Part shown: piece by piece, positions 1-10,554 of the stretch
Numbering within the stretch: the first letter of the stretch is position 1
How the letters are laid out: the number at the start of each line of letters is the position of its first letter
Source: Plasmodiophora brassicae
Lineage: Eukaryota > Endomyxa: Phytomyxea > Phytomyxea > Plasmodiophorida
Length of the DNA stretch: 64,000 nt
Direction of reading: 5' to 3'
NCBI GenBank assembly: GCA_036867785.1
Contig: CP145422.1
Coordinates: forward strand, 124,001 to 188,000
The notes under the pieces: model-generated
Databases searched by the model: none
The model's input: the letters and a program-made list of their open reading frames with translations, nothing else
Told to the model about the DNA's origin: nothing
Made by a program: the position numbers and the translations under genes

Positions 1-81
1 TCCCCGGCAACGCGTGCCGATCAGCACGCGGACGAACTGGCACCGACGGGACAGGTCGCTACGCCCGAGGCTCCTCCAAGG

Positions 82-406
82 TCAACGGTGACGCCCATCG
101 AGAACGCGGCAGCAGCCGAAACGTGTAAACCGACGGATCCGGAACCGCCCGCCCAGAACGCGTTTGTTGATGTAAGCGCGCGTCATCCACAGACGCGTGG
201 CGAACGTCTGACCCGTTACGTCGGGATAGCCGGAAGACAGCGCAGACCTGCCCGCGATCGATCTGCAAGCGGGTCTCGCTCAGGTCGGCGGCGATCGGGC
301 GTTCCTGATGGTCCTCATCGACGATCTCCTCAGTGAACGCCGTCACCGAGTCGAGGCCATGCAGGTGTGCATAACACGCAATGACCTGAAGGTACTGGAT
401 CGGCAT
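82..406 (-). CDS. Probable 3' exons of an unidentified gene
   Basis: Two minus-strand stretches look coding but are in different frames. Positions 406 down to about 268 read MPIQYLQVIACYAHLHGLDS and onward, and a second stretch ending at a TGA at 82-84 reads SGYPDVTGQTFATRLWMTRA followed by a basic tail. They probably belong to one gene joined by a short intron, because the composition of both is protein-like and both are open. I could not find a junction that keeps phase, and I do not recognise the family. The 5' part probably lies between 406 and 800, where several overlapping open frames compete. Confidence 0.35.
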
Positions 407-959
407 GGCGTTGAATCGTGCGTCCGCATGGTGATACTGTCGCGCGTCCCGCTCAGCACTGGGCGGTCGTTGCCGACGCGTTGAACTCGTCGGCCATGGC
501 TATCGGTCTGGCGTCTCTGGCACGTACTGCTCGAGTCATGCAACGATACGCGGTCGCGTTCGAAGCGGGGTCGACGACAGATCCTGTACGCCAATGGCAC
601 GCTGATCCAACCTGATGACACCGTCTAATGACCTGACGCCATGCACAACAACAGGTGGAGACAAAGGGCAGGTCGCTGTGTTCCAGGCTGGAAGCCGAAT
701 ACGACCTCGTGAACAAGGCGTTAGCCAAGTTGTCGTCGCCACCGCAATGAACGGGCACGTTTCACACGGGGACCTCATGGACAGATGAATCATGTCAAAG
801 CCGGTGCAGGGATCACCAGGGGCTCGTCCCCGCCTCCACCACGTTCGGATTGCATATCGTGTCCCGTCCTGCGTCCGGGGGATCCGCTCGATGGCCAGAA
901 GAGAAGATATTTTCAGATGAAATCTAACGCCACCCCTTGATCGGTTACCGTCAGTGGCC
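407..959. other. Unresolved stretch, no gene model
   Basis: Open frames exist on both strands but none resembles a known family and none can be joined convincingly to its neighbours. The minus strand seems the more likely coding strand, as the 5' part of the gene ending at 82. Confidence 0.3.
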
Positions 960-1208
960 ATGTCGACGCCCGCACGGTTCACGGCGCTGGACAACGGCTG
1001 GAATGGCGCGACAGCATGGTTCCAGGCCCACCAGCTGGCTACTATCGCGGTCGGCGTTGCTCTTGTCGTTATCATCGTTGCGGTGGTGGTCGCGCTGGTG
1101 AGATGCCTCAGAAAGAGGCGCAATGAGAGACGCGCGTTCCAGGTCGTGCGGAAAACGGCAGCAGCCCTCCACAGCCATCATAGCAGAGCGGGACCTCGGA
1201 TGGCCTGA
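960..1208 (+). CDS. Small single-pass membrane protein, hypothetical
   Basis: An 82-residue frame starting at the ATG at 960; the longer frame upstream begins with GTG, which is not used here. Residues about 28-47 are strongly hydrophobic (TIAVGVALVVIIVAVVVALV) and are followed at once by a basic cluster (RCLRKRRNERR), so the N-terminus would lie outside the cytosol by the positive-inside rule. The rest is polar and short. No family is recognised. It lies upstream of the convergent EMC10 gene. It is supported only by the transmembrane segment and could be a chance frame. Confidence 0.35.
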   Translation: MSTPARFTALDNGWNGATAWFQAHQLATIAVGVALVVIIVAVVVALVRCLRKRRNERRAFQVVRKTAAALHSHHSRAGPRMA

Positions 1209-1423
1209 CAGGTGGCGCTACGCCACACCCCGACGTCGCACAGCGGAGGATCCAGGCCAAGGACGATGGCGACCACACCAGGGAGGGAATTAACAGTATA
1301 TCATTCGCTACTGCCCAGCGACGACACGAGGACCCCGATGACTAGCGGCACGATGACATACCTGGGAGGGTGCGAGAGCCCGATTCAGTACACAGACGCG
1401 AGTAGCGGGGCGCTGCGACACGA

Positions 1424-2128
1424 TTACCAGTACTTGCGGAAGAAGCTCTGCTGCTCAGGGACAGCTTCGGGTTCTTTGTAGACCGACTCCAGATTGAGGG
1501 GGACGGGACCCTCCTTCGGCGTGCCGACATAGGTCGACGTTTTGAACTTGACGCTCGAGGGCGGCGCCGGACACGTTCCGTTGAGCGGCGCCTGGACCGG
1601 TGTCGAGTACTTGACGTGAAAGATGCTGCCCGACGACGTGCTCTGGAACACGAGCACGTCGCTGAAGCCGGACATTAGCAGGGAGCACTGCCACATGTGG
1701 GCACTGTTAGTAACCGCGAATCGCTGTGCGGGAAACACCCCATTCTACCGCATCGACGGACGCCACGATGCACTGGGACGGGTCGGCGTCGGTACCGTCG
1801 GGCACCAGCCGGATCGTATACAAGTCCCGACCGGCAACCAAACCCCGGAAGTCCTTCGACGACGCAGCGCCCGACCCCGATACGTCAACCGATATCGGGG
1901 CGGATCGCGCTGAGCGCGCCCGCACCGTCTTGACATTGACCCTGCGATTCCACGCCGCCTCAGTATACCCGATGGCCCCATCGCCCCCCGCCGACCCCAC
2001 ACCTACACCGATCGCGCCGTGAACGACGCCGAGTGCGGCAGTCGGTGCTCGAGGCGGAACCCGGCGGCTGCGACGCCGACCGCCACGGCAATCACCAGCG
2101 CCGTCGTGACGATGCGACACGCGCGCAT
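1424..2128 (-). CDS. EMC10: EMC10, ER membrane protein complex subunit 10
   Basis: The ER membrane protein complex inserts tail-anchored and multi-pass proteins into the ER membrane; EMC10 is its luminal, peripheral subunit. Three exons (2128-2009, 1958-1749, 1687-1424) with introns of 50 and 61 nt give 197 residues. The second intron carries a perfect TTACTAAC branch site. The protein starts with a signal peptide (residues 1-23), followed by the family's LEH-x-S motif (FRLEHRLPHSASF), an RSAAWN segment across the first junction (family RGSLLWN), DLYTIRL in the middle, DACSLLMSGFSD across the second junction, and the characteristic C-terminus QSFFRKYW. The joins keep phase and bring together blocks that are contiguous in the family, so the model is secure. 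Its C-terminus has no membrane anchor, like the soluble vertebrate isoform. Confidence 0.88.
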
Positions 2129-2533
2129 CGCCAACCCCGCAATGCGCGCCTTGCCGCAGTCGGAAGCGCGGCGAAAATCGCGCCAATGGCTCGCCAGATG
2201 AGGAGCGTGGAGCAGCTCTGCCCCCGACGCAGCACGAGCTGCACGCCGTCCCAGCCGCGCGAAAAGGGGGTCCCTTCCGAGGGACAGGCCGCTGACGTGA
2301 AAACGCCGTGTTGTTCCGCGAAAACGTGTCGCGACTCGCGACTGCCGACGGCAGCCAAAAACGGTCGGCGACGACGCGCGCGACGTGCAGCTGCAAGTGC
2401 CATTCCGCAACTGGGCGCGTTGGCGGCGGGTCGTCGTGTGCCCCGGTGCGGCCGTGCGGAGCGGCGCCGGACGCGGTCCCCGGCATCGCGGGGTGTGGCG
2501 AAAACGGGTCGACGCGCAAAGTGCGACGCAACA

Positions 2534-3943
2534 ATGGGCGACGACGACGACGCCGCCGCAGCGGCAGCGCCAGCGCCGACGCCGGGCGACCGTCACCCGC
2601 CTGTCGGCAGATCCGCCTTCTTCCAACAGGTCTGGGATCTGGGCCTGCGTGCGTTCGAAGCGTGTTGTTAACGTCGTTCGTCCAGGACCCGCATGCGTTC
2701 CTGCTGTCGTGGGCGGCCCGGCCGATCTTCGCCCTGCACGAGCTCGACGCCGGCCACGAGTCGTTCATCGCGCTCCTGTCCGCGTTGATATCGAACGCGC
2801 ACGCCCTGGGCGACCGGCTGCGGTGCGTCCGCGCCGGCGCCACCTCCATCTGCTTCGGCGAATTCGGCCCGATCTACATCGTGGTTGCGTCCGCTCGCGC
2901 GGACCAGGCGATCCTCCTGCCCATGCTCGAGGCGCTGTACGGCCAGTTCCTGCTGCTCCTGTCTGAGTCGGCGCCGTCAATGCTGGAGAAGCACCCCGGA
3001 TACGATCTTCGTCACCTCATGGGAGGTGTCGATTCACTGCTTCGGGCGCAGTCGCAGCTCAGCCTCAACGAGTTCTCTTTCGTCGCCGATGTCGTCCAGG
3101 CGATGCCGTTGGCACCTTCATCCCGGTCTGCCATATCCAGCGCCGTCCTCCGACATCGTCGCCCCGACTCCCACGTCATGTCCATCGTAATCCTTCGCGG
3201 GCACTCTCTGGTTCAGGTGCTCAGTCGGGCGAATGCGTCGTGGGCCGGCGCTAATTCGTACGCAGGTCGCTCATCGCCAGGGGATGCCGCTGGCACTTCG
3301 GGATTGCATGCTGCTGGTGACGTTCGCCAACCATCTGTCGGTGCTGTCCATGTCGGATGTGTTCACGCCGGTCTGCCTACCGGCGTTCAACGCGCGCGCC
3401 TTCGCATACGCCCACCTGTCGACCCTGGCAGACGACGTGTTCCTGATACAGATTACGGCGGATTCCAACGATCTGGCGGCCTTGCAAGGTTTCAAACAGG
3501 ACCTGCAGGCCGACCTGCTGCTGTCCGGGGCGTTGGACCTGATCCGACAGGCGCCCAGGCGCCCGCCGCTGGAGATTCTGGGCGTTACCGACGTCAACGT
3601 CAGGCACTGTATTGCGGTCAGTCGGGCGTGCGGCCAGATGGTGGACTCACAGGTCCAGGCTCCCCTGGCGGAGACGCCAGCGGATCGCGAACTGTGCCTC
3701 GGCATGCACCGGCGTGCTCTGTCCATGATGGGGACCATCCAGCCTCCAGCTCGACTTGTCGTTGAAATGCGATGCAGCCACACGTCGCTGGCTCTCCGAC
3801 TTGCTGGCGACGTGGACGTGTTCCTCATCGTCTCTCCGTTGCTCTCCCGGTCGGACGCGATCCAGTGCGGTCGACGCGCCGGCACCGCCATCCAGCAACG
3901 ACGAAAGACGCTCTTCGCCATGACGTTCGCGTCGTGGTCGTAA
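2534..3943 (+). CDS. MON1: MON1, vacuolar fusion / Rab7 exchange factor subunit
   Basis: With CCZ1, MON1 forms the nucleotide-exchange factor that activates Rab7 on late endosomes. Exons 2534-2629, 2686-3216 and 3266-3943 (introns 56 and 49 nt) encode 434 residues. The N-terminus is acidic and Ala-rich. The first longin domain begins near residue 33 with RPIFALHELDAG, then VRAGATSICF and GPIYIVVASA, followed by the diagnostic YDLRHLMGGVDSLL. The second longin region starts after intron 2 with LLVTFAN and continues through DVFTPVCLPAFN (family WTPICLPKFN) and FAYAHLSTL. The C-terminus VDVFLIVSPLLSRSDAI matches the third domain. It is somewhat shorter than animal MON1 because the N-terminal extension is small. 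The start is the first ATG upstream of the longin fold in frame with exon 2. Confidence 0.92.
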
Positions 3944-4104
3944 CTTATTCCAGTACTATCTACAGTAATACTGACGGTGCGTCTGAACGCACCTGGAAAC
4001 GCCAACGCTGCTGGCCGGGCAGCGCGCTCATGGTCTGGAGCACCCGACTGCAAGGACCCCTATCATAGTTGAGCAGGGCGGTATATTTGTGAAGCAACGA
4101 GGCT

Positions 4105-5378
<1,274 letters not shown>

Positions 5379-5656
5379 TGCGATGCGCACGGCGCACCGC
5401 GTACACCAACTGCCGGATTCGGGCGTCCCGCTGCACGCGTCCTGCCAACCCGATGCTACGAATGTGCATCCTGGTCGTCCTGTACGACGCAACATCGGCG
5501 GCTGTTGGCAGCTTCGGCGTTCGCAGTCGGTCAGCGTTGCGAGCTGCACGCAATCGGTGGCTGACGACAGCGTCGGTGTTCGCAGCTGGGCAGCATCGTC
5601 ACTACGCGCAGTCTTGCGAGCTGCACACACGCGCAGGTCGAATGCAATATGTTCCA

Positions 5657-7759
5657 TTAGGTACAGGCGACCGAGCTGCGCATGGCCGATTGGCATTGCG
5701 CGGACAGCTCGGCGAACACGTCGGCAGCAGCGTCGTCGAGTTCCTTCTGGGCGCGAGCCGAGACGCGATTGACCAGGAGACGGGTCGACCGTGACGCGGC
5801 GTCCCTGTTGACGAGGTCGCGGAGCGCCGCGAGGAACGCGTCCCGGTCGCTGCGGTTGCGCGCCCAGTCGCCTCCGGACTCCAGGGCCAAACAGCGTTTC
5901 CGCAGGGACTCCAACGCCTTCGCGTCGTCGCCCGTACGGTCGTAGAAGCGCAACGCCACGTGGAACAGCGGGGCACAGCTGGGCAGCGCGCACGACAACG
6001 ACCCCAGCAGGTCGACGGTCTTCCCGCGTAGGAATTCCGACGGGTCCTCGGTGACGGCGTCGCAGAACACGCCCAGCAGGCCCATATCGATCATCGGGGC
6101 CTGCTGCAGCTCGGCCAGCTTCGCGAACGCCTTCACGGCGCTCTGCAGGTCGCGAACGCCCATGGACGCCGTCAGGAAGTTGTCCCAGACCTGCCAGTCG
6201 TCCGGTTTCAGGCGGATGCACTCCTTCAGCGCGTGGAACGCTTGCGGCAGGGCGCGGGTCTCCAGGTACGCGGCGGCCAGGTTGTTCTGCGCGTCGCCGT
6301 TCTCCGGCGTCAGCTTCACACATCGGGCGAACGCCGTCACGGCCGTCGGGAAGTCCTTGACCTGCATGGCGGCGTACCCCATCGCGTACCACGCCTTCGG
6401 GAACATCGGGTTGATCGCCAGCGCCTCCCGGAAATGGTCGATACACGCGCGCCAGCGGCACGCGCCGAAATCGATCTCGCCCAGGGCGCGTTTGGCGCGC
6501 GCGTACCGGCGCTCGCTGAGATCCCATGCGCGGTGGTACCATTGCGCATCCATGGTCACATCGCCAAGAATGCATTGCAGGCGCGGCGTGGGGCCGTACG
6601 CCTCCATGCGGGCCTCCAGCATGGCCTGCGCCTCGGCCCGGCGACCTAACCGGACGTGCAGGCGCATCATCGGCTCCCAGACGTCCAGGTCGGTGTAGAT
6701 CGACAGCGCAGCGGCGTGCAGGGCCATGCGCTCCAGGTGCTCAGCGTGCATCAGTCGCAACGAGTAGAGCGGGATCGGCTGCGCCAGGAAGAAGCCGCCA
6801 TGAACCAGGTCCTTCGCGGCAGTGCTCGCCGCCGAGGCCACAAGCGCCTCGAATTGCGATAGGGCGCGAGCGCACGTGTGCGGGTTACGACAGTCGAGGA
6901 TGGACCGTCGCGCCAGGCCTCGAAGGCGGATGCTCCAGGAGCAACAGGGAACGACGTGGTCGATGTACGCCAGCTGCTCGATGCGCTTGATGTCGTCCAG
7001 GACGTTCTCGGCGTCAACGAGGTCGGCAAGAACGAGAAGGACGGCCCGATGGATCGGGAGCATGCGAGTGGGGAACAGGGCGTCGCCTGCGGATGACAGC
7101 GCAACGCGCTCCAGCAGCAGGTCGTCGTCGAGTGGCACATCAGGCATCAATTCCGACACCCGTTCGTTATCGTCGTCGTCCACAGGGCGGACGTCGTCAT
7201 TCAGCGTGACCTGAAGGACAAGCTGGGCACGATCTTCCTTCTGGAATTTGGTGCGTTTGCCCATGGACCCGGTGAGCGACACCGCCATGCCAAGCGTTGC
7301 CTGCGCGCGCTCGATCCACCTGCGGGCTGCAGGGTGCATTCCGAACCCCATAAACCCGACCGCGATTTCCGCCTGAAGGTTGGCATCGGAGTCGCCGATG
7401 TTCGCGACGGGGATAAGGTCCTCGAAGCGTTTCGCCAGGGTCGGCGAAGGTCCCGTAAGCAACGACTGATGCACGACCAGAGCGTTCATGAGCTTCCGGG
7501 CCGCAACATGGTCGTCAGTGGCGAGTGCATCCAGCGACGTCTGGCAGAACAGCAGCAGCGCCGGGTTGACAACGTGCCCCACGGCTTCCTCGCCGTCAAC
7601 GTCCAGCGATCCGGCAGCTAGATCGACCTCGTCGGGTGCGCCGCCGGTGAAATTCGCCGCCAGGAACAGGTCCAGCGCATGCGAGGCGGCATCGCAGAGC
7701 GTGCCAGCCTGAGGAGCGCACAGTTCCCAGATACGCTGGCGATGGTCCGCGGACAGCAT
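5657..7759 (-). CDS. TTC27: TTC27 / Emw1-like tetratricopeptide protein
   Basis: A single-exon gene of 700 residues starting at the ATG at 7759. TTC27 (yeast Emw1) is a conserved eukaryotic TPR protein linked to cell-wall integrity and RNA-processing factors; its biochemical role is not settled. The N-terminal all-helical region contains the family landmark SLTGSMGKRTKFQKEDRAQL at about residue 185. The TPR array begins with CRWRACIDHFREALAINPMF and runs through AWYAMGYAAMQVKDFPTAVT, GDAQNNLAAAYLETRALPQA and WQVWDNFLTASMGVRDLQSA, the same order as in animals. It is shorter than human TTC27 (843), mainly at the N-terminus. The gene is convergent with nothing on its 3' side: WDR5 lies downstream on the same strand, about 280 bp away. 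Confidence 0.92.
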   Translation of the reverse strand: MLSADHRQRIWELCAPQAGTLCDAASHALDLFLAANFTGGAPDEVDLAAGSLDVDGEEAVGHVVNPALLLFCQTSLDALATDDHVAARKLMNALVVHQSLLTGPSPTLAKRFEDLIPVANIGDSDANLQAEIAVGFMGFGMHPAARRWIERAQATLGMAVSLTGSMGKRTKFQKEDRAQLVLQVTLNDDVRPVDDDDNERVSELMPDVPLDDDLLLERVALSSAGDALFPTRMLPIHRAVLLVLADLVDAENVLDDIKRIEQLAYIDHVVPCCSWSIRLRGLARRSILDCRNPHTCARALSQFEALVASAASTAAKDLVHGGFFLAQPIPLYSLRLMHAEHLERMALHAAALSIYTDLDVWEPMMRLHVRLGRRAEAQAMLEARMEAYGPTPRLQCILGDVTMDAQWYHRAWDLSERRYARAKRALGEIDFGACRWRACIDHFREALAINPMFPKAWYAMGYAAMQVKDFPTAVTAFARCVKLTPENGDAQNNLAAAYLETRALPQAFHALKECIRLKPDDWQVWDNFLTASMGVRDLQSAVKAFAKLAELQQAPMIDMGLLGVFCDAVTEDPSEFLRGKTVDLLGSLSCALPSCAPLFHVALRFYDRTGDDAKALESLRKRCLALESGGDWARNRSDRDAFLAALRDLVNRDAASRSTRLLVNRVSARAQKELDDAAADVFAELSAQCQSAMRSSVACT

Positions 7760-8218
7760 TCGATGTCGTCGCGGACACCGTGACGGACTCCGCGATGAAG
7801 CGACGAGTCACGAGAAGAGCCAGCAACGACGTACTGCTGAGCAAGACCCGTGCAGGCGCGGACGGAACACAGCAAACAGACCGCCCCAGGCGGACGCTAA
7901 CACCGGCTACAATGTAGTTCGGACGCAGGTGGGGCCTGCATATCGGACCGCGCCGTCCTCGGCCAAAGAGCCGGGTGGTGACCTCCTCGTTGGGGTGACC
8001 GCATTCGTCGCCACGAGATACTATGCCTTAAGTGAAACGATACAGGAAGCATGGCCTCGCTCTCGAGCAGGCACGATGACTACCTACGGAGGCGGATACG
8101 ACGTTTCGCTCGAAAGCGACCGAACATGACGACAGATGCCGGTTCAAGTGTCAGCACCAGAGTACCCTGTTGCAACAATGAACATGTATGAGACAACCAG
8201 TTGATGCTCTGCGATCAG
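7760..8218. other. Intergenic, nothing recognised
   Basis: Short frames only, none with a recognisable motif. The first 100 bp lies directly upstream of TTC27 and presumably holds its promoter; I see no clear element. Confidence 0.4.
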
Positions 8219-8524
8219 CTAGGCCGAACAGCAGCCACAGAGGCCACAGCAGGTGACGCACTCGACGACCGCCTTCACGCCACTGCAGCAGATCGTCACA
8301 ACGCAGCAAACTGGGATTGCAATGATAAAGACGATAACGACCAGCAACACAGAATTATTGTCGATCGACAACGAGAATCCGCCAGAACCATCGCTGACAT
8401 CCGCCTTCACATTCGAAATGCGGTCAGGGATTTCTGAGACCGTCTGGTTGTTCGCCTGCGCGAAAACGGCAACGAGGCACGATGAAAACGACAGCCACAA
8501 AACGACCTGGCCTCGAAGCGGCAT
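8219..8524 (-). CDS. Small secreted/membrane protein with Cys-rich tail
   Basis: A 101-residue frame from the ATG at 8524. Residues 1-24 form a good signal peptide (MPLRGQVVLWLSFSSCLVAV, cut after FAQA). A short polar ectodomain follows with an N-glycosylation site (NQT), then one transmembrane segment near residues 60-80 (SVLLVVIVFIIAIPVCCVV) and a short cytosolic tail very rich in cysteine (CC repeated several times), possibly palmitoylated. The signal peptide plus transmembrane layout makes a real type I membrane protein likely. No family is recognised. Confidence 0.5.
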   Translation of the reverse strand: MPLRGQVVLWLSFSSCLVAVFAQANNQTVSEIPDRISNVKADVSDGSGGFSLSIDNNSVLLVVIVFIIAIPVCCVVTICCSGVKAVVECVTCCGLCGCCSA

Positions 8525-8766
8525 TGTCAGACGCCAGGATAACTTATCGAAGTGACTCCAGCGACACGAACGGCGTGACGCAACTTGCGATCCCGAGGAT
8601 AGGAGTCGCACGTTACATATCAGAACAGGTCCATTATTAATGACCGGCAGTAATCCACCACCGACATCGCATCACACGGCAGGACAACGTTGAAGAAGAA
8701 ATCGCCCGCACCGAAATAGTGAACCTGCGTACAATAAACGCGAATGAGGCTGCCATTGTGCGAACG

Positions 8767-9120
8767 TTAACGATATGTTCGTACAGAGTACCGCCTCGTA
8801 GCATCGCAACGACGCACCGTCCAGATCTGGGTGGCGATGTGCGATGAGCCGGGATCACTGATCCTATAGAATGCGCGTAACCACGCGGGCCCCGGCACGT
8901 TCTCCACCTGCGTCACGCTGGACGTCGGGCACGACCTCCTCCGGCACGCCGCCTCGATGCCCGCGATCCGCCGCTCCGCCTGCCCGATCAGCGTCCGCTT
9001 GATCGACGCGATCGCCTGGCGACGCCGCGCCGGGAACATCTGCGCCCGCTCGTACGACGCCAGCCGGTCCGGCAGCATGTCCATCTCGAAATCCGCCTCG
9101 GCATGCCGACCCAACCCCAT
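8767..9120 (-). CDS. Hypothetical basic protein, model uncertain
   Basis: A 117-residue frame from the first ATG (9120). The first 60 residues look coding: an acidic start, then YERAQMFPARRRQAIASIKR, which would form a basic helix, and AERRIAGIEAACRRRSC. The last third is less convincing and may be intron or 3' UTR read in frame. I do not recognise a family. Confidence 0.3.
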   Translation of the reverse strand: MGLGRHAEADFEMDMLPDRLASYERAQMFPARRRQAIASIKRTLIGQAERRIAGIEAACRRRSCPTSSVTQVENVPGPAWLRAFYRISDPGSSHIATQIWTVRRCDATRRYSVRTYR

Positions 9121-9188
9121 CCCCCCAACACCAACCAAATAGACCAAATGGCGACGTCGACCGCGCGCCGCCGTTCCGGCGACAGCTC

Positions 9189-9668
9189 TCAGCTCGGCGG
9201 CTCCATACGTCGTTTTTTGCCACCGCTGCTGCCGTCGCCGGCGCCCGCAACAGCCGCTGTATTAACGCACATCAAGTCAGCGTACGTGGGATGCAGCTCG
9301 GCGTGGTCGACAGTTGCAGCTGCAGGACGACGCGCCGTGACGTTCCCGTTACGACTGATCGGGAAGATTAATCTGCGGCTACAAGCTGACGAATGGGACT
9401 GCACGGATTGGCGGAAATAGCGCGTCCAGAGCGATAGCGGCCGATTGAGCGAGACAAGGTGATGTCGTCGTCGTCGAGGCGGTGTTATTTGTGGTGGTGG
9501 TGGCTCGTCGTTGTCGTGTGTGTTGGGCTGATTGCAGAAAGTGATGCTGGCGCCGGTGACGGGTACCACCGACATTTCCATCGGTTCCGGCATACCCGTC
9601 GTGCGGCGGTCCCGCCGCAAGACCAAGGTCGATAGCGGCGTACGGACTCGGTCGTCTGCGTTCGACAT
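9189..9668 (-). CDS. Hypothetical protein, possibly spliced
   Basis: A 159-residue frame starting at the ATG at 9668 with an Arg-rich N-terminal block (TPLSTLVLRRDRRTTGMPEP) and ending in GGKKRRMEPPS, a possible nuclear localisation signal. A plus-strand frame (9148-9420, 90 residues) overlaps it and cannot be excluded as the true gene. Neither resembles a known family. The start lies only about 120 bp from the archease start, so the two genes would share a divergent promoter. Confidence 0.28.
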   Translation of the reverse strand: MSNADDRVRTPLSTLVLRRDRRTTGMPEPMEMSVVPVTGASITFCNQPNTHDNDEPPPPQITPPRRRRHHLVSLNRPLSLWTRYFRQSVQSHSSACSRRLIFPISRNGNVTARRPAAATVDHAELHPTYADLMCVNTAAVAGAGDGSSGGKKRRMEPPS

Positions 9669-9788
9669 TATTCTATAAAGCGGTCCTGGAAAGGCGATTG
9701 GTCATCCCATGGCGGCAGCTGGTGGAACTCGTGCACAATAATCTCCGCGCATTCCCGATATTACTGTTCGCGGCTCGACGTCCACCGG

Positions 9789-10386
9789 ATGTCGCATCAG
9801 CAATCGTCATCCAAGGAACGGCGCTATGAGTGTATGGCAATGGAGTCGATCTGCAGTGCGCCGTTGCTGGGTGATACTGACCCGCGGTGTCGAAAGATCT
9901 GCCGCATACAGCCGATATTCGATTCCATTCCTGGGGTGCGACTACGGAGGAGGCGTTCGGCAACATGGCCGCCTGCATGTTCTCGTACATGACCGATATC
10001 GATAGCATCGATATCGACGCGCGGTACACGTATGAATTTGAGGTGCGCCCGCCCGTGTGAACATGGCATCCCTGATCAACGCTGACTGGGGTGTGATGAA
10101 ATAGGTCGTCGGGGACGACGAATCCGAGGCCTTGTACAAGTTCCTGGACGAGCTGCTGTACCGGTTCTGGACTGGTGACCGAATCGCCTGCCGAGAGGTT
10201 CAAGTCACCGTCGTGGGCGAGGACGGCGAAAATCGCAACGTCCGCGTTCGTGCACGCTCGCAAGGTGAACCGTTCGACGTGAAGAAGCATCCCCAGGGCA
10301 CGGAAATCAAAGCCATAACGCTGGAAGATCTCTCTGTCCAGCACGCAGAGAGCCGTGTCGATGCGTTCGTTCTCGTGGACATTTAG
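9789..10386 (+). CDS. ZBTB8OS: Archease, activator of the RtcB tRNA ligase
   Basis: Archease promotes multiple turnover and guanylation of RtcB, which joins tRNA exon halves and spliced XBP1-type mRNA. Exons 9789-9831, 9897-10042 and 10105-10386 (introns 65 and 62 nt) give 156 residues, against 167 in human. Splicing restores YEYLPHTADIRFHSWG, the family N-terminal motif (YEYLDHTAD), then EEAFGNMAACMFSYMTD, FLDELLYRFWT, the signature KHPQGTEIKAIT and the C-terminal FVLVDI. The first acidic residue of DHTAD is Pro here; the second Asp is kept. The first intron ends in GAAAG rather than a pyrimidine-rich acceptor. The gene faces RtcB tail to tail with 168 bp between the stop codons, an arrangement that keeps the enzyme and its activator together. 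Confidence 0.95.
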
Positions 10387-10554
10387 AGCCATGGAGGCGC
10401 CAACTGGAAATGAAAAGCGTACCAAGAAACCCTGCAACACATGAGCGTAGCGGTTGTCGTCGTTTAATGATTCCGAAAGCTGACACCAACCGGCATGATA
10501 CATGAACGCGAGTTTATGGTTGTGCCTTCGCCGAAACGCGGAAACTCGGGCGAC

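Noticed and set aside
536-1123. Long minus-strand frame of 195 residues
   Set aside because: Composition changes along its length, overlaps a better plus-strand membrane-protein frame, and has no motif.
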